A DNA stretch of 64,000 nt from Pseudomonas fluorescens (GTDB lineage: Bacteria; Pseudomonadota; Gammaproteobacteria; Pseudomonadales; Pseudomonadaceae), in contig NZ_CABVHJ010000016.1 of NCBI RefSeq assembly GCF_902497745.1, positions 31,887 through 95,886 of the forward strand. The letters are read 5' to 3'. The notes below the pieces were generated by a model, which made no database searches, was not told the origin of the DNA, and saw nothing but the letters and a program-made list of their open reading frames with translations. Shown here piece by piece: positions 16,234 to 25,856 of this stretch. Numbering within the stretch: position 1 is the stretch's first letter; every line of letters starts with the position of its first letter. Both the position numbers and the translations under genes were made by a program.

Positions 16234-18150
16234 TTAAACGTCAGCAGCCGGACCGCCGATCGGTGTTTCCGGACGCTCGTCGCGCACCACCGGTGGCGGC
16301 GGCGTACCGGTGCCACCCGACCAGTCACGAGGCTCGCGAGGTGTACGACCGGCCATGATGTCGTCGATCTGTTCAGCATCGATCGTTTCATACTTCATCA
16401 GGGCATCAGCCATGGCATCGAGCTTGTCACGGTTGTCGGTAAGGATCTGCTTGGCTGTGCCGTAGCACTGGTCAATGATACTGCGCACTTCGGAGTCGAT
16501 CAGCTTGGCAGTCTCACCGGAGAAGCTGGCAGCCTGACCGCCACCGCCGCGACCGAGGAACACTTCACCCTCTTCTTCGGCATACATCAACGGACCGAGT
16601 TTTTCCGACAGACCCCACTTGGTCACCATGTTCCGCGCAATCTGGCTGGCACGCATGATGTCGTTGGAAGCACCGGTGGTCACACCATCGAAGCCGAGGG
16701 TCATTTCTTCCGCGATACGGCCGCCATACAGCGAGCAGATCTGACTGATCAGCGCGCGCTTGGACAGGCTGTAACGATCTTCTTCCGGCAGGAACATGGT
16801 CACACCCAGCGCACGGCCGCGCGGAATGATCGACACCTTGTAGACCGGATCATGCTCAGGTACGACGCGGCCAACGATGGCGTGGCCTGCTTCGTGATAA
16901 GCGGTGTTCTGCTTCTCTTTCTCGGACATGACCATCGATTTGCGCTCGGCGCCCATCATGATCTTGTCTTTGGCCAGTTCGAATTCTTTCATTTCAACGA
17001 TGCGCTTGCCGCTGCGTGCAGCGAACAGCGACGCTTCGTTGACCAGGTTTGCCAGATCAGCACCGGAGAAGCCTGGAGTACCACGCGCGATAACGGCCGG
17101 AGCGACGTCGTCACCCATTGGCACTTTGCGCATGTGAACCTTGAGAATCTGCTCGCGACCACGGATATCCGGCAAACCAACCACGACCTGACGGTCGAAA
17201 CGGCCCGGACGCAGCAGCGCAGGGTCGAGTACGTCAGGACGGTTGGTTGCTGCGATAACAATGATGCCGTCGTTCATTTCGAAGCCGTCCATCTCAACCA
17301 GCAACTGGTTGAGAGTCTGCTCACGCTCATCGTGACCGCCACCCATGCCAGCGCCACGATGGCGACCGACGGCGTCGATTTCGTCGATGAAGATAATGCA
17401 CGGCGCGTGCTTCTTCGCCTGCTCGAACATGTCGCGAACACGGCTCGCACCGACACCGACAAACATTTCAACGAAGTCGGAACCGGATATGGTGAAGAAC
17501 GGAACCTTGGCTTCGCCGGCAATTGCCTTGGCCAGCAAGGTTTTACCGGTACCCGGAGGACCGACCATCAGCACACCGCGAGGAATACGACCGCCCAGGC
17601 GCTGGAACTTGCCCGGATCACGGAGGAACTCAACCAGTTCGCCGACTTCTTCCTTGGCTTCGTCGCAACCGGCAACGTCAGCCAATGTGGTTTTCACCTG
17701 ATCTTCGGAGAGCAGGCGTGCCTTGCTCTTGCCAAAGCTCATCGGCCCGCCCTTGCCACCGGCACCGCCCTGCATCTGGCGCATGAAGAACATGAACACC
17801 GCGATGATCACCAGGATCGGGAAGCTGGCCACCAGAAGCTGGGTCCAGATGCTTTGCTGTTCAGGCTGCTTGCCTTCAACCACAACGTGGTTGTCGACCA
17901 GATCGCCGATCAGGCCATTGTCCTGGATTGCCGGACGAATGGTCTTGAAGCTATCGCCATCATTGCGCTTGCCGGTAATCACATAACCATCAACGGCTAC
18001 GCGCTCGACCTTGCCATCCTTGACCTGCTGGATGAAGTCGGAATAGTTGAGGGTCTGCGGCTCGTTAGGGCTGGAGAAGTTGTTCATCACCGTCACCAGG
18101 ACAGCCGCGATGATCAACCACAGGATCAGATTCTTTGCCATATCGTTCAA
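16234..18150 (-). CDS. ftsH: ATP-dependent zinc metalloprotease FtsH
   Basis: 638-residue inner-membrane AAA+ protease that degrades membrane and short-lived cytosolic proteins such as sigma-32 and LpxC. Two transmembrane helices (about 7-23 and 104-123) flank a periplasmic domain; Walker A GPPGTGKT at 197-204, Walker B FIDEID, zinc motif HEAGH at 419-423. The chosen start is a TTG at 18150 because GAGG lies 8 bases upstream; the ATG three codons later (18141) has no well-spaced site but is the start often shown for this protein. Confidence 0.96.
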   Translation of the reverse strand: MNDMAKNLILWLIIAAVLVTVMNNFSSPNEPQTLNYSDFIQQVKDGKVERVAVDGYVITGKRNDGDSFKTIRPAIQDNGLIGDLVDNHVVVEGKQPEQQSIWTQLLVASFPILVIIAVFMFFMRQMQGGAGGKGGPMSFGKSKARLLSEDQVKTTLADVAGCDEAKEEVGELVEFLRDPGKFQRLGGRIPRGVLMVGPPGTGKTLLAKAIAGEAKVPFFTISGSDFVEMFVGVGASRVRDMFEQAKKHAPCIIFIDEIDAVGRHRGAGMGGGHDEREQTLNQLLVEMDGFEMNDGIIVIAATNRPDVLDPALLRPGRFDRQVVVGLPDIRGREQILKVHMRKVPMGDDVAPAVIARGTPGFSGADLANLVNEASLFAARSGKRIVEMKEFELAKDKIMMGAERKSMVMSEKEKQNTAYHEAGHAIVGRVVPEHDPVYKVSIIPRGRALGVTMFLPEEDRYSLSKRALISQICSLYGGRIAEEMTLGFDGVTTGASNDIMRASQIARNMVTKWGLSEKLGPLMYAEEEGEVFLGRGGGGQAASFSGETAKLIDSEVRSIIDQCYGTAKQILTDNRDKLDAMADALMKYETIDAEQIDDIMAGRTPREPRDWSGGTGTPPPPVVRDERPETPIGGPAADV

Positions 18151-18343
18151 TTAACTACCCTCTGAAGCAAGCTCCGCTACTGGCGCGCGCTTCGCATGAT
18201 ATTCACCGGCCTAACTTACTACATTACCTACGGCTCTGGCAGGCGCCGTCTGTAACCCTTTGTGAAACACTTTCTACACAATATTCGTTAATGCTAGCCG
18301 GGCGAAATACTAAAAACCTATCACCCCGCACAAAAACCTCATT

Positions 18344-18973
18344 TTACTCACTACGTCCGCGGTAACCCCAAGCCAGCATGTATTGCTCGCGTGAGCTGCC
18401 ACGGGAGGAGTCCGGCTTGATCATCTGGATCTTGTCGAACTTTTTGCGAGCGTCCTTCAGGTAAACATCAAATCCTTCGCCCTGAAAAATCTTGATCACA
18501 AAATTGCCACCCGGCTTGAGTATCCGCTCCGCCAGATCAAGCGCCAGCTCGCAGAGAAACATGGCTTTAGGCATATCCACTTCGGGCGTACCACTCATAT
18601 TGGGGGCCATATCGGAAATCACAAGGTCCACCTGCGAATTACCCACGGCTTCAAGAATCTGAGCGAGCACTGCGTCCTCGGTGAAGTCTCCCTGAATAAA
18701 GGTCACATCAGGGATGCTGTCCATTTCCAGAATGTCCGAAGCGATCAAACGCCCCTGACCGCCGATCAGACGACTGGTGACCTGAGACCAGCCCCCGGGC
18801 GCCGCGCCCAGGTCGACAACGCTCATGCCAGGACGGATCAGCTTGTATTTCTCCTGGACTTCCAGAAGCTTGTAACTCGCACGCGAGCGGTAGCCATCCT
18901 TCTGCGCTTGCTTCACATAGGGATCGTTGACATGTCGTTTCAGCCAACCAAGGCTTGTCTTGGAACGCGCCAT
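18344..18973 (-). CDS. rlmE: 23S rRNA (uridine-2'-O)-methyltransferase RlmE
   Basis: 209-residue SAM-dependent RrmJ/FtsJ enzyme that methylates U2552 of 23S rRNA. Motif I is VVDLGAAPGGWSQV, DMAPNMSG is the catalytic-pocket segment, and the conserved Lys lies in GGNFVIKIFQGEG. It is upstream of ftsH on the same strand, as in E. coli, with a 193-base spacer in which no clear heat-shock promoter was found. Confidence 0.97.
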   Translation of the reverse strand: MARSKTSLGWLKRHVNDPYVKQAQKDGYRSRASYKLLEVQEKYKLIRPGMSVVDLGAAPGGWSQVTSRLIGGQGRLIASDILEMDSIPDVTFIQGDFTEDAVLAQILEAVGNSQVDLVISDMAPNMSGTPEVDMPKAMFLCELALDLAERILKPGGNFVIKIFQGEGFDVYLKDARKKFDKIQMIKPDSSRGSSREQYMLAWGYRGRSE

Positions 18974-19074
18974 TGGGCACCTCGATGATAAGGGTCGTGA
19001 TTAATTGGGCGGATCCACGAACCCTCGGGTAAAATGGCCGCCATTTTACAGAATCCAGACGAAAGGGTCAGATT

Positions 19075-19383
19075 ATGCCGCTCACTCCAGAGCAGAAGAA
19101 ACAGTACAAATCCATTGGCCACCACCTGAAGCCGGTTTTGACGGTGGCTGACAACGGTTTGACTGAAGGTGTTTTAGCCGAACTTGAACGCGCCTTGGCG
19201 GATCATGAGCTGATCAAGATCAAGCTCAACATCCTCGATCGCGAGTCGCGCCTGGCGCACATCGCAGAGCTGTGCAAGGTTGGCAAAGCAGACCTGGTAC
19301 AGGTCATCGGCAAGATGGCACTGGTTTACCGCAAGAACTTCAGCGTCAACAAGCAACTGTCGAACGTTCATCGCTTCAAGTGA
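19075..19383 (+). CDS. yhbY: YhbY-type RNA-binding protein (CRM domain)
   Basis: 102-residue CRM-domain protein that associates with pre-50S ribosomal particles. The fold signature LTPEQKKQYKSIGHHLKP and LVQVIGKMALVYRKN is present. It is divergent from rlmE, sharing a 101-base promoter region. There is no signal peptide. Confidence 0.93.
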   Translation: MPLTPEQKKQYKSIGHHLKPVLTVADNGLTEGVLAELERALADHELIKIKLNILDRESRLAHIAELCKVGKADLVQVIGKMALVYRKNFSVNKQLSNVHRFK

Positions 19384-19392
19384 TGACAAGGG

Positions 19393-19797
19393 TCAAGGGT
19401 GTGCTTCGCGCACCCTGCCACTCCATCCCGGCACCGGCTGCATCACCAGCACCAGCCCGGAAAACCTCAGAACCAGATAACTGAACACCTGCCAGCGCTG
19501 CGCATCCGGCCAGCCGACACGCACTGCGACATACATCGCACACGCATACAACGCCATCAACAGCACCTGCCCACGAAAATCCCGCCATAGACTGGCAAGG
19601 CCCTCGGCCTGTACCAGCACCAAAGCCTGAAAAATAACGCATGCGGCGGCAAACCCCACCACCAGCACTTCAAATGCACTGGCGACTTCATCGATCAGCA
19701 GCGGTGCCAGGCCAATCTTGCCCAGCGCCGGCTGCAAACCGAGATGTATCAGCCATAGACCGCCGACCCAAAGCATCTGGGTCAGCTGCCAAAGCAT
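19393..19797 (-). CDS. Small inner-membrane protein, DUF4149-like
   Basis: Hydrophobic protein of about 134 residues with four predicted transmembrane helices (roughly 4-24, 43-64, 78-97, 112-128 of the chosen start). The order WVGGLWLIHLGLQPALG resembles DUF4149 proteins found beside greA/yhbY in pseudomonads. Function unknown. The start is uncertain: ATG at 19797 (MLWQLTQMLWVGG) lies right after a strong hairpin, while an in-frame TTG at 19848 would overlap the greA end by 23 bases. Translation may be coupled to greA. Confidence 0.7.
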   Translation of the reverse strand: MLWQLTQMLWVGGLWLIHLGLQPALGKIGLAPLLIDEVASAFEVLVVGFAAACVIFQALVLVQAEGLASLWRDFRGQVLLMALYACAMYVAVRVGWPDAQRWQVFSYLVLRFSGLVLVMQPVPGWSGRVREAHP

Positions 19798-19829
19798 GGC
19801 GCCCGCATGCAGCGGGCGCCCTTTTTCAG
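19798..19829 (+). terminator. GC-rich hairpin at the greA / DUF4149 junction
   Basis: Stem GGCGCCCGC / GCGGGCGCC (19798-19820) is followed on the plus strand by CTTTTTC. As written it is an intrinsic terminator for plus-strand (antisense) transcription, and it also covers the start region of the minus-strand membrane-protein gene. Confidence 0.6.
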
Positions 19830-20302
19830 ATGTGACGGACTTCGACAATCTCGTACTCGATCACGCCGCTTGGCGTTTTCACGGCGACCACATCGCCCTC
19901 TTCCTTGCCGATCAAGGCACGGGCCAAAGGCGAGCCGACGGAAATCTTGCCGAGTTTGAAGTCAGCCTCATCCTCACCCACGATGTGGTAAGTGACGCTT
20001 TCGTCAGTCTCGACGTTGGCGATTTCGACGGTGGTACCGAAAATCACTTTGCCGGTGTGCGCAATGGTTGTGACATCGATAATGACCTGATTCTGGATCC
20101 GGCCTTCGATGTCACGAATCCGCGCCTCGACCATGCCTTGCTGTTCGCGGGCGGCATGGTATTCAGCGTTTTCTTTCAAGTCTCCCAACTCGCGGGCCGT
20201 ACCGATGTCCTGGCTGAGCTTCGGACGGACGACCTTGGTCAGGTGAGCGTGTTCCTCTTCCAGGGCTTTAGCGCCCTGGACGGTCATTGGGTATTTGATC
20301 AT
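19826..20302 (-). CDS. greA: Transcription elongation factor GreA
   Basis: 158 residues. GreA enters the RNA polymerase secondary channel and stimulates cleavage of backtracked RNA. The N-terminal coiled coil carries the acidic tip RELGDLKENAEYHAAREQQG and the C-terminal domain is FKBP-like. The start overlaps the carB stop as ATGA, so greA is translationally coupled to carAB, the typical pseudomonad order. Confidence 0.98.
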   Translation of the reverse strand: MIKYPMTVQGAKALEEEHAHLTKVVRPKLSQDIGTARELGDLKENAEYHAAREQQGMVEARIRDIEGRIQNQVIIDVTTIAHTGKVIFGTTVEIANVETDESVTYHIVGEDEADFKLGKISVGSPLARALIGKEEGDVVAVKTPSGVIEYEIVEVRHI

Positions 20303-23300
20303 GCCTTCAATCCTGCGTGTAGATCCTGCAAGCGACGCACGGTCTTTTCCGGACCGAACTTCAGCGCTTCACAGATAGCTTCGCCAGCAGCAATGGTGGT
20401 GGTGCAATAAATCTTGTGCTGCAAGGCATTACGACGAATGGAGTACGAATCAGCGATCGACTGACGACCTTCGGTGGTGTTGATGATCAGGGTGACTTCG
20501 TCATTCTTGATCATGTCGACCACGTGGGGACGACCCTCGGTCACCTTGTTCACACGGCGCACTTTCAGGCCTGCCGCTTCGATCAGCTTGGCAGTGCCGG
20601 CAGTGGCAACCACTTCGAAGCCCAAGTTGATCAGATCACGGGCCACGCCTGCAACCAGAGGCTTGTCGTCATCGCGTACGCTGATGAAAGCTGTACCGCC
20701 GGTCGGCAGCACTTCGCTGGCGCCCATCTGGGCTTTGGCGAATGCTTCACCGAAGGTGTCGCCGACGCCCATCACTTCACCGGTCGACTTCATTTCTGGG
20801 CCGAGGATCGGATCAACGCCAGGGAATTTGGCGAACGGGAACACCGCCTCTTTCACGCTATAGAAGTTCGGGATGATTTCTTTGGTGAAGCCGATTTCTT
20901 TCAAGGTCTTACCGGCCATCACGCGGGCAGCGATCATGGCCAGAGAAACACCGATGCACTTCGATACGAACGGCACAGTACGGGAAGCACGCGGGTTGAC
21001 TTCGATGACGTAGATGTCTTCGCCCTGCAAAGCCAACTGCACGTTCATCAGACCGACAACGCCCAGCTCCAGGGCCATTTTCTTGACCTGTTCGCGCATC
21101 TCGTCCTGGATGTGCGCCGGCAGCGAGTACGGCGGCAGCGAGCACGCGGAGTCACCGGAGTGAACGCCAGCCTGTTCGATGTGCTGCATGATCGCGCCGA
21201 TCACCACGTCTTTGCCGTCGCAGACCGCATCCACGTCCATTTCGATGGCGCAGTTGAGGAAGTGGTCGAGCAGCACCGGGCTGTCGTTGGACACTTGCAC
21301 CGCATCACGCAGGTAACGCTTGAGCTCGTCTTCTTTGTAAACGATCTCCATCGCACGGCCGCCCAGTACGTAGGACGGGCGCACCACCAGCGGATAACCG
21401 ATTTTCGCGGCAGCACGAACAGCTTCGTCTTCACTGCGCACGGTGGCGTTTGGCGGCTGACGCAGGTTGAGGCGCTCAACCATTTGCTGGAAGCGCTCAC
21501 GGTCTTCAGCACGGTCGATCGCGTCAGGGCTGGTGCCGATGATCGGCACGCCAGCAGCTTCCAGAGCACGCGCCAGTTTCAGCGGGGTCTGGCCGCCGTA
21601 CTGGACGATCACGCCTTTCGGCTTCTCGACGCGGCAGATTTCCAGCACGTCTTCCAGGGTCACTGGTTCAAAGTACAGACGGTCGGAAGTGTCGTAGTCG
21701 GTGGAAACGGTTTCCGGGTTGCAGTTGACCATAATGGTTTCGTAGCCGTCTTCGCGCAGTGCGAGGGCAGCGTGAACGCAGCAGTAGTCGAACTCGATAC
21801 CCTGGCCGATACGGTTCGGACCGCCACCCAGAATCATGATCTTGTCGCGGCCCGACGGCGCGGCTTCGCACTCTTCTTCGTACGTCGAGTAGAGGTAAGC
21901 GGTGTCAGTGGCGAACTCGGCGGCGCAGGTGTCAACGCGCTTGTAGACCGGGAACACTTCCAGCTTCTGGCGGTGCGTACGCAGGTTCTTCTCGGTCACA
22001 CCCAGCAGCTTGGCCAGACGCTGATCGGAGAAGCCTTTGCGCTTGAGCTTGAACATCAGGTCACGGTCGATAGCGGACAGACCGAGGGTCTTGACCTTCT
22101 CTTCTTCCTTGATCAGATCTTCGATCTGCACCAGGAACCACGGATCGATCATGTTCATGCCGAAGATGTCTTCGACCGACAGGCCAGCGCGGAAAGCATC
22201 CGCCACGTACCAGATACGCTCGGCGCCCGGCACGGTCAGTTCGCGCTTGAGCACACTCATGCTTTCCGGGTTGCTCAGGTCGAGCTTCTCGTCCAGACCG
22301 CAAACACCCACTTCCAGACCGCGCAGAGCTTTCTGCAGGGATTCCTGGAAGGTACGGCCGATGGCCATGACTTCACCGACCGACTTCATCTGAGTGGTCA
22401 GGCGTGCGTCAGCCTTGGCGAACTTTTCGAAGGCAAAACGTGGCAGTTTGGTCACGACGTAGTCGATCGACGGCTCGAAGGACGCCGGGGTCTTGCCGCC
22501 GGTGATGTCGTTCGACAGCTCGTCGAGGGTGTAACCCACAGCCAGTTTGGCGGCGACTTTGGCGATCGGGAAACCGGTGGCTTTCGAAGCCAAGGCCGAG
22601 GAACGCGATACGCGCGGGTTCATTTCGATCACGACCATGCGGCCAGTGTTCGGGCAGATACCGAATTGAACGTTGGAACCGCCGGTCTCGACGCCGATCT
22701 CGCGCAGTACCGCCAGGGAGGCGTTACGCAGGATCTGGTATTCCTTGTCGGTCAAGGTCTGAGCCGGGGCGACGGTGATCGAGTCACCGGTGTGCACGCC
22801 CATCGGATCGAAGTTTTCGATCGAGCAGACGATGATGCAGTTGTCCTTTTTGTCGCGGACAACTTCCATTTCATATTCTTTCCAGCCGATCAGCGATTCG
22901 TCGATCAGCAGCTCTTTGGTCGGCGACAGGTCCAGGCCACGGGCGCAGATTTCTTCGAACTCTTCACGGTTGTACGCGATACCGCCACCGGTGCCGCCCA
23001 TGGTGAAGGACGGACGAATGATGCACGGGAAGCCCAGGGTTTCGAGAACCGCGTTGGCTTCTTCCATGCTGTGCGCGATACCGGAACGCGGGCACGCCAG
23101 GCCGATGGATTTCATCGCCTTGTCGAAACGCGAACGGTCTTCAGCCTTGTCGATGGTGTCGGCGTTGGCGCCGATCATTTCTACGCCGAACTTCTCCAGA
23201 ACGCCTTCGCGCTCCAGGTCCAGGGCGCAGTTCAGAGCAGTCTGGCCGCCCATGGTTGGCAGCACCGCGTCCGGACGCTCTTTTTCGATGATCTTGGCAA

Positions 23301-23520
23301 CGGTCTGCCACTTGATCGGCTCGATGTAGGTAGCGTCCGCCATGTCCGGGTCGGTCATGATGGTGGCCGGGTTGGAGTTCACCAGGATGACGCGGTAACC
23401 CTCTTCGCGCAGGGCTTTACAGGCCTGGGCGCCGGAGTAGTCGAATTCGCAGGCCTGGCCGATAACGATCGGGCCAGCGCCGAGAATCAGGATGCTTTTA
23501 ATGTCTGTACGTTTTGGCAT
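20299..23520 (-). CDS. carB: Carbamoyl-phosphate synthase large subunit
   Basis: 1073 residues, the family length. It makes carbamoyl phosphate from ammonia, bicarbonate and two ATP for arginine and pyrimidine synthesis. Two homologous ATP-grasp halves are present (the first begins SILILGAGPIVIGQACEFDY, the second IMILGGGPNRIGQGIEFDY), and the C-terminal MGS allosteric domain covers about the last 130 residues. The start is ATG at 23520 (MPKRTDIKSI), five codons inside the longest frame. It follows carA after 126 bases. Confidence 0.98.
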   Translation of the reverse strand: MPKRTDIKSILILGAGPIVIGQACEFDYSGAQACKALREEGYRVILVNSNPATIMTDPDMADATYIEPIKWQTVAKIIEKERPDAVLPTMGGQTALNCALDLEREGVLEKFGVEMIGANADTIDKAEDRSRFDKAMKSIGLACPRSGIAHSMEEANAVLETLGFPCIIRPSFTMGGTGGGIAYNREEFEEICARGLDLSPTKELLIDESLIGWKEYEMEVVRDKKDNCIIVCSIENFDPMGVHTGDSITVAPAQTLTDKEYQILRNASLAVLREIGVETGGSNVQFGICPNTGRMVVIEMNPRVSRSSALASKATGFPIAKVAAKLAVGYTLDELSNDITGGKTPASFEPSIDYVVTKLPRFAFEKFAKADARLTTQMKSVGEVMAIGRTFQESLQKALRGLEVGVCGLDEKLDLSNPESMSVLKRELTVPGAERIWYVADAFRAGLSVEDIFGMNMIDPWFLVQIEDLIKEEEKVKTLGLSAIDRDLMFKLKRKGFSDQRLAKLLGVTEKNLRTHRQKLEVFPVYKRVDTCAAEFATDTAYLYSTYEEECEAAPSGRDKIMILGGGPNRIGQGIEFDYCCVHAALALREDGYETIMVNCNPETVSTDYDTSDRLYFEPVTLEDVLEICRVEKPKGVIVQYGGQTPLKLARALEAAGVPIIGTSPDAIDRAEDRERFQQMVERLNLRQPPNATVRSEDEAVRAAAKIGYPLVVRPSYVLGGRAMEIVYKEDELKRYLRDAVQVSNDSPVLLDHFLNCAIEMDVDAVCDGKDVVIGAIMQHIEQAGVHSGDSACSLPPYSLPAHIQDEMREQVKKMALELGVVGLMNVQLALQGEDIYVIEVNPRASRTVPFVSKCIGVSLAMIAARVMAGKTLKEIGFTKEIIPNFYSVKEAVFPFAKFPGVDPILGPEMKSTGEVMGVGDTFGEAFAKAQMGASEVLPTGGTAFISVRDDDKPLVAGVARDLINLGFEVVATAGTAKLIEAAGLKVRRVNKVTEGRPHVVDMIKNDEVTLIINTTEGRQSIADSYSIRRNALQHKIYCTTTIAAGEAICEALKFGPEKTVRRLQDLHAGLKA

Positions 23521-23646
23521 GGGTTTGTCACTCAAATCCGCAGGTCAGTCGGCAAGCCGTCTTGATCGATTTCTGAAGTCTCGAGGGGGCCACCGGTGTC
23601 GGGGCCGCCCTCAAGGGGCTTCTCTCTACAGTCTCAAGGCGAACGC

Positions 23647-24783
23647 TTAGCGTCGCTTGGCCATCTCGTTGATGAAGCGGTCGAACAGTGGCGCAACATC
23701 GTTCGGGCCAGGGCTCGCTTCAGGGTGACCCTGGAAGCTGAACGCGCTCTTGTCGGTGCGTTCGATGCCTTGCAGGGTGCCGTCGAACAGCGATTTGTGG
23801 ATCGCACGCACGTTGGCTGGCAGGGTTTCTTCGTCTACCGCGAAACCGTGGTTCTGGCTGGTGATCATCACGACACCAGTGTCAAGATCCTGCACCGGGT
23901 GGTTGGCACCGTGGTGGCCGTGGCCCATTTTCAGGGTCTTGGCGCCGGAGGCCAGTGCCAGCAGTTGGTGACCGAGGCAGATGCCGAATACCGGAATCTC
24001 GGTTTCCAGCACTTCCTTGATCGCCTTGATCGCGTAGTCGCATGGCTCCGGATCACCAGGGCCGTTGGACAGGAACACGCCGTCCGGCTTCAGTGCCAGC
24101 ACATCAGCAGCTGGGGTCTGAGCCGGCACCACGGTGACGCGGCAACCGCGCTCGACCAGCATGCGCAGGATATTGACCTTGACGCCGTAGTCGTAAGCAA
24201 CCACGTGGTATGGCAGCTCGGAGGCTTCGATGGTCGCGTGGCTGTCGGTCTTCAGATCCCAGACAGTCGAGCGCCATTCGTATTGAGTCTTGGTGCTGAC
24301 GACTTTCGCCAGATCCATGCCCTTCAGGCCCGGGAAGCCTTGCGCCGCGGCAATGGCCGCTTCTTCGGAGATGTTGTCACCGGCCATGATGCAGCCGTTC
24401 TGTGCGCCTTTTTCACGCAGGATGCGGGTCAGGCGACGGGTGTCGATACCAGCGATGGCCACAACGTTGTTGGCTTTCAGGTAATCGGACAGGGACATCG
24501 TGTTACGCCAGTTGCTCGCTACCAGCGGCAGGTCACGGATGACCAGGCCAGCGGACCAGACGCGATCGGACTCTGCGTCTTCCGGCGTGGTGCCGGTGTT
24601 GCCGATGTGCGGGTAAGTCAGGGTAACGATCTGTTGGGCGTAGGAAGGATCGGTAAGGATTTCCTGATAGCCGGTCATTGCGGTGTTGAACACCACCTCA
24701 CCAACGGTTTGACCGTCGGCACCAATGGCTTCGCCGCGAAAAATGCTGCCATCAGCAAGGGCAAGTATGGCTGGCTTAGTCAA
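23647..24783 (-). CDS. carA: Carbamoyl-phosphate synthase small subunit
   Basis: 378-residue glutamine amidotransferase subunit that passes ammonia to CarB. The nucleophile Cys lies in PVFGICLGHQ and the catalytic His-Glu pair in GHPEASPGP. The start is taken as TTG at 24783 because GGGAGG lies 5 bases upstream and the product then begins TKPAILALADGS, the usual N-terminus; the ATG at 24807 would put that ribosome binding site inside the gene. A use of TTG may keep its translation low. Confidence 0.95.
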   Translation of the reverse strand: MTKPAILALADGSIFRGEAIGADGQTVGEVVFNTAMTGYQEILTDPSYAQQIVTLTYPHIGNTGTTPEDAESDRVWSAGLVIRDLPLVASNWRNTMSLSDYLKANNVVAIAGIDTRRLTRILREKGAQNGCIMAGDNISEEAAIAAAQGFPGLKGMDLAKVVSTKTQYEWRSTVWDLKTDSHATIEASELPYHVVAYDYGVKVNILRMLVERGCRVTVVPAQTPAADVLALKPDGVFLSNGPGDPEPCDYAIKAIKEVLETEIPVFGICLGHQLLALASGAKTLKMGHGHHGANHPVQDLDTGVVMITSQNHGFAVDEETLPANVRAIHKSLFDGTLQGIERTDKSAFSFQGHPEASPGPNDVAPLFDRFINEMAKRR

Positions 24784-24828
24784 GAAGACCTCCCGTAAAT
24801 AACGCATGAAAGGGCGATCGCAGGTTGT

Positions 24829-24867
24829 AAAAAAGCGGAGTGACGTATGGACACGTCACCCCGCTTC
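24829..24867 (-). terminator. dapB terminator upstream of carA
   Basis: Stem AAGCGG-GTGACGT / ACGTCAC-CCGCTT with one bulge ends in T6 on the minus strand. It separates dapB from carAB, so carAB needs its own promoter downstream of it, or anti-termination. Confidence 0.75.
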
Positions 24868-25040
24868 TTCACTGAATTATTCTGCGCGCTTTTAGTGGAC
24901 ACACTAAAGCTGTAGCTTACAGAAAAAGGCTTTTTTGGTCCACCGCTAAAGAGCCGAAAAGGCCGGAGAATGCGACAGGTCGTCGCCGAGCGGAGAAAAA
25001 CCGGCGTAAACAGGGCATTTGCGCCGGGTTCAGCAATGAA

Positions 25041-25847
25041 TCAACGCAGGTCGAGCACGTCTTGCATGTCGTACAGACCCGGCTCGCGACCGTCCAGCCA
25101 CAACGCCGCACGCACCGCGCCCTTGGCGAACGTCATGCGACTCGACGCCTTGTGCGTGATCTCCAGACGCTCACCTTCGCAGGCGAACAGCACGGTGTGG
25201 TCACCCACCACGTCACCGCCGCGCACGGTGGCGAAACCGATGGTTTCACGCTCGCGAGCACCGGTATGACCTTCGCGACCGTACACCGCGACTTTCTGCA
25301 AATCACGATCCAGCGCACTGGCGATCACTTCACCCATGCGCAACGCCGTACCCGACGGCGCATCGATCTTGTGACGGTGATGAGCTTCGATGATTTCGAT
25401 ATCAGCATCATCGCCCAGCACGCGCGCTGCCATATCCAGCAGCTTGAGCGACAGATTGACGCCGACACTGAAGTTGGCCGCGAACACGATCGGAATATCC
25501 TTGCCCGCCTCGACCAGCAACTGCTTCTGCGCCGCGTCCAGCCCGGTGGTGCCGATAACCATGGCCTTGCCTGCCTTGCGGCAGAACGCGAGGTTTTTCA
25601 GCATCACTTCCGGCAGGGTGAAGTCGATCAATACATCGAACTCTTCAGCCACAGCCTCGATATGCCCGGACAACGGCACGCCAATGCGACCCAGCGAAGC
25701 CAGCTCACCGGCATCGACGCCGATCAGCGTGCTGCCAGGACGAACCACGGCAGCGGTCAACCCGGTCAGCGGCGCGCGCTGCTGCACGGCTTCGACCAGA
25801 ATCTTGCCCATGCGCCCAGCAGCGCCCATCACAGCTATACGTCGCAT
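25041..25847 (-). CDS. dapB: 4-hydroxy-tetrahydrodipicolinate reductase
   Basis: 268 residues. NAD(P)H-dependent enzyme of the diaminopimelate/lysine pathway. The Rossmann motif is IAVMGAAGRMGK, and the catalytic and substrate segment is EAHHRHKIDAPSGTA. It follows dnaJ after 9 bases and is probably co-transcribed with the chaperone genes, as in other pseudomonads. Confidence 0.97.
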   Translation of the reverse strand: MRRIAVMGAAGRMGKILVEAVQQRAPLTGLTAAVVRPGSTLIGVDAGELASLGRIGVPLSGHIEAVAEEFDVLIDFTLPEVMLKNLAFCRKAGKAMVIGTTGLDAAQKQLLVEAGKDIPIVFAANFSVGVNLSLKLLDMAARVLGDDADIEIIEAHHRHKIDAPSGTALRMGEVIASALDRDLQKVAVYGREGHTGARERETIGFATVRGGDVVGDHTVLFACEGERLEITHKASSRMTFAKGAVRAALWLDGREPGLYDMQDVLDLR

Positions 25848-25856
25848 GCCGACTCC

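Noticed and set aside
20416..23565. Open frame of about 1050 codons opposite carB
   Set aside because: Same cause: a complement of a biased conserved gene without its own ribosome binding site or motifs.
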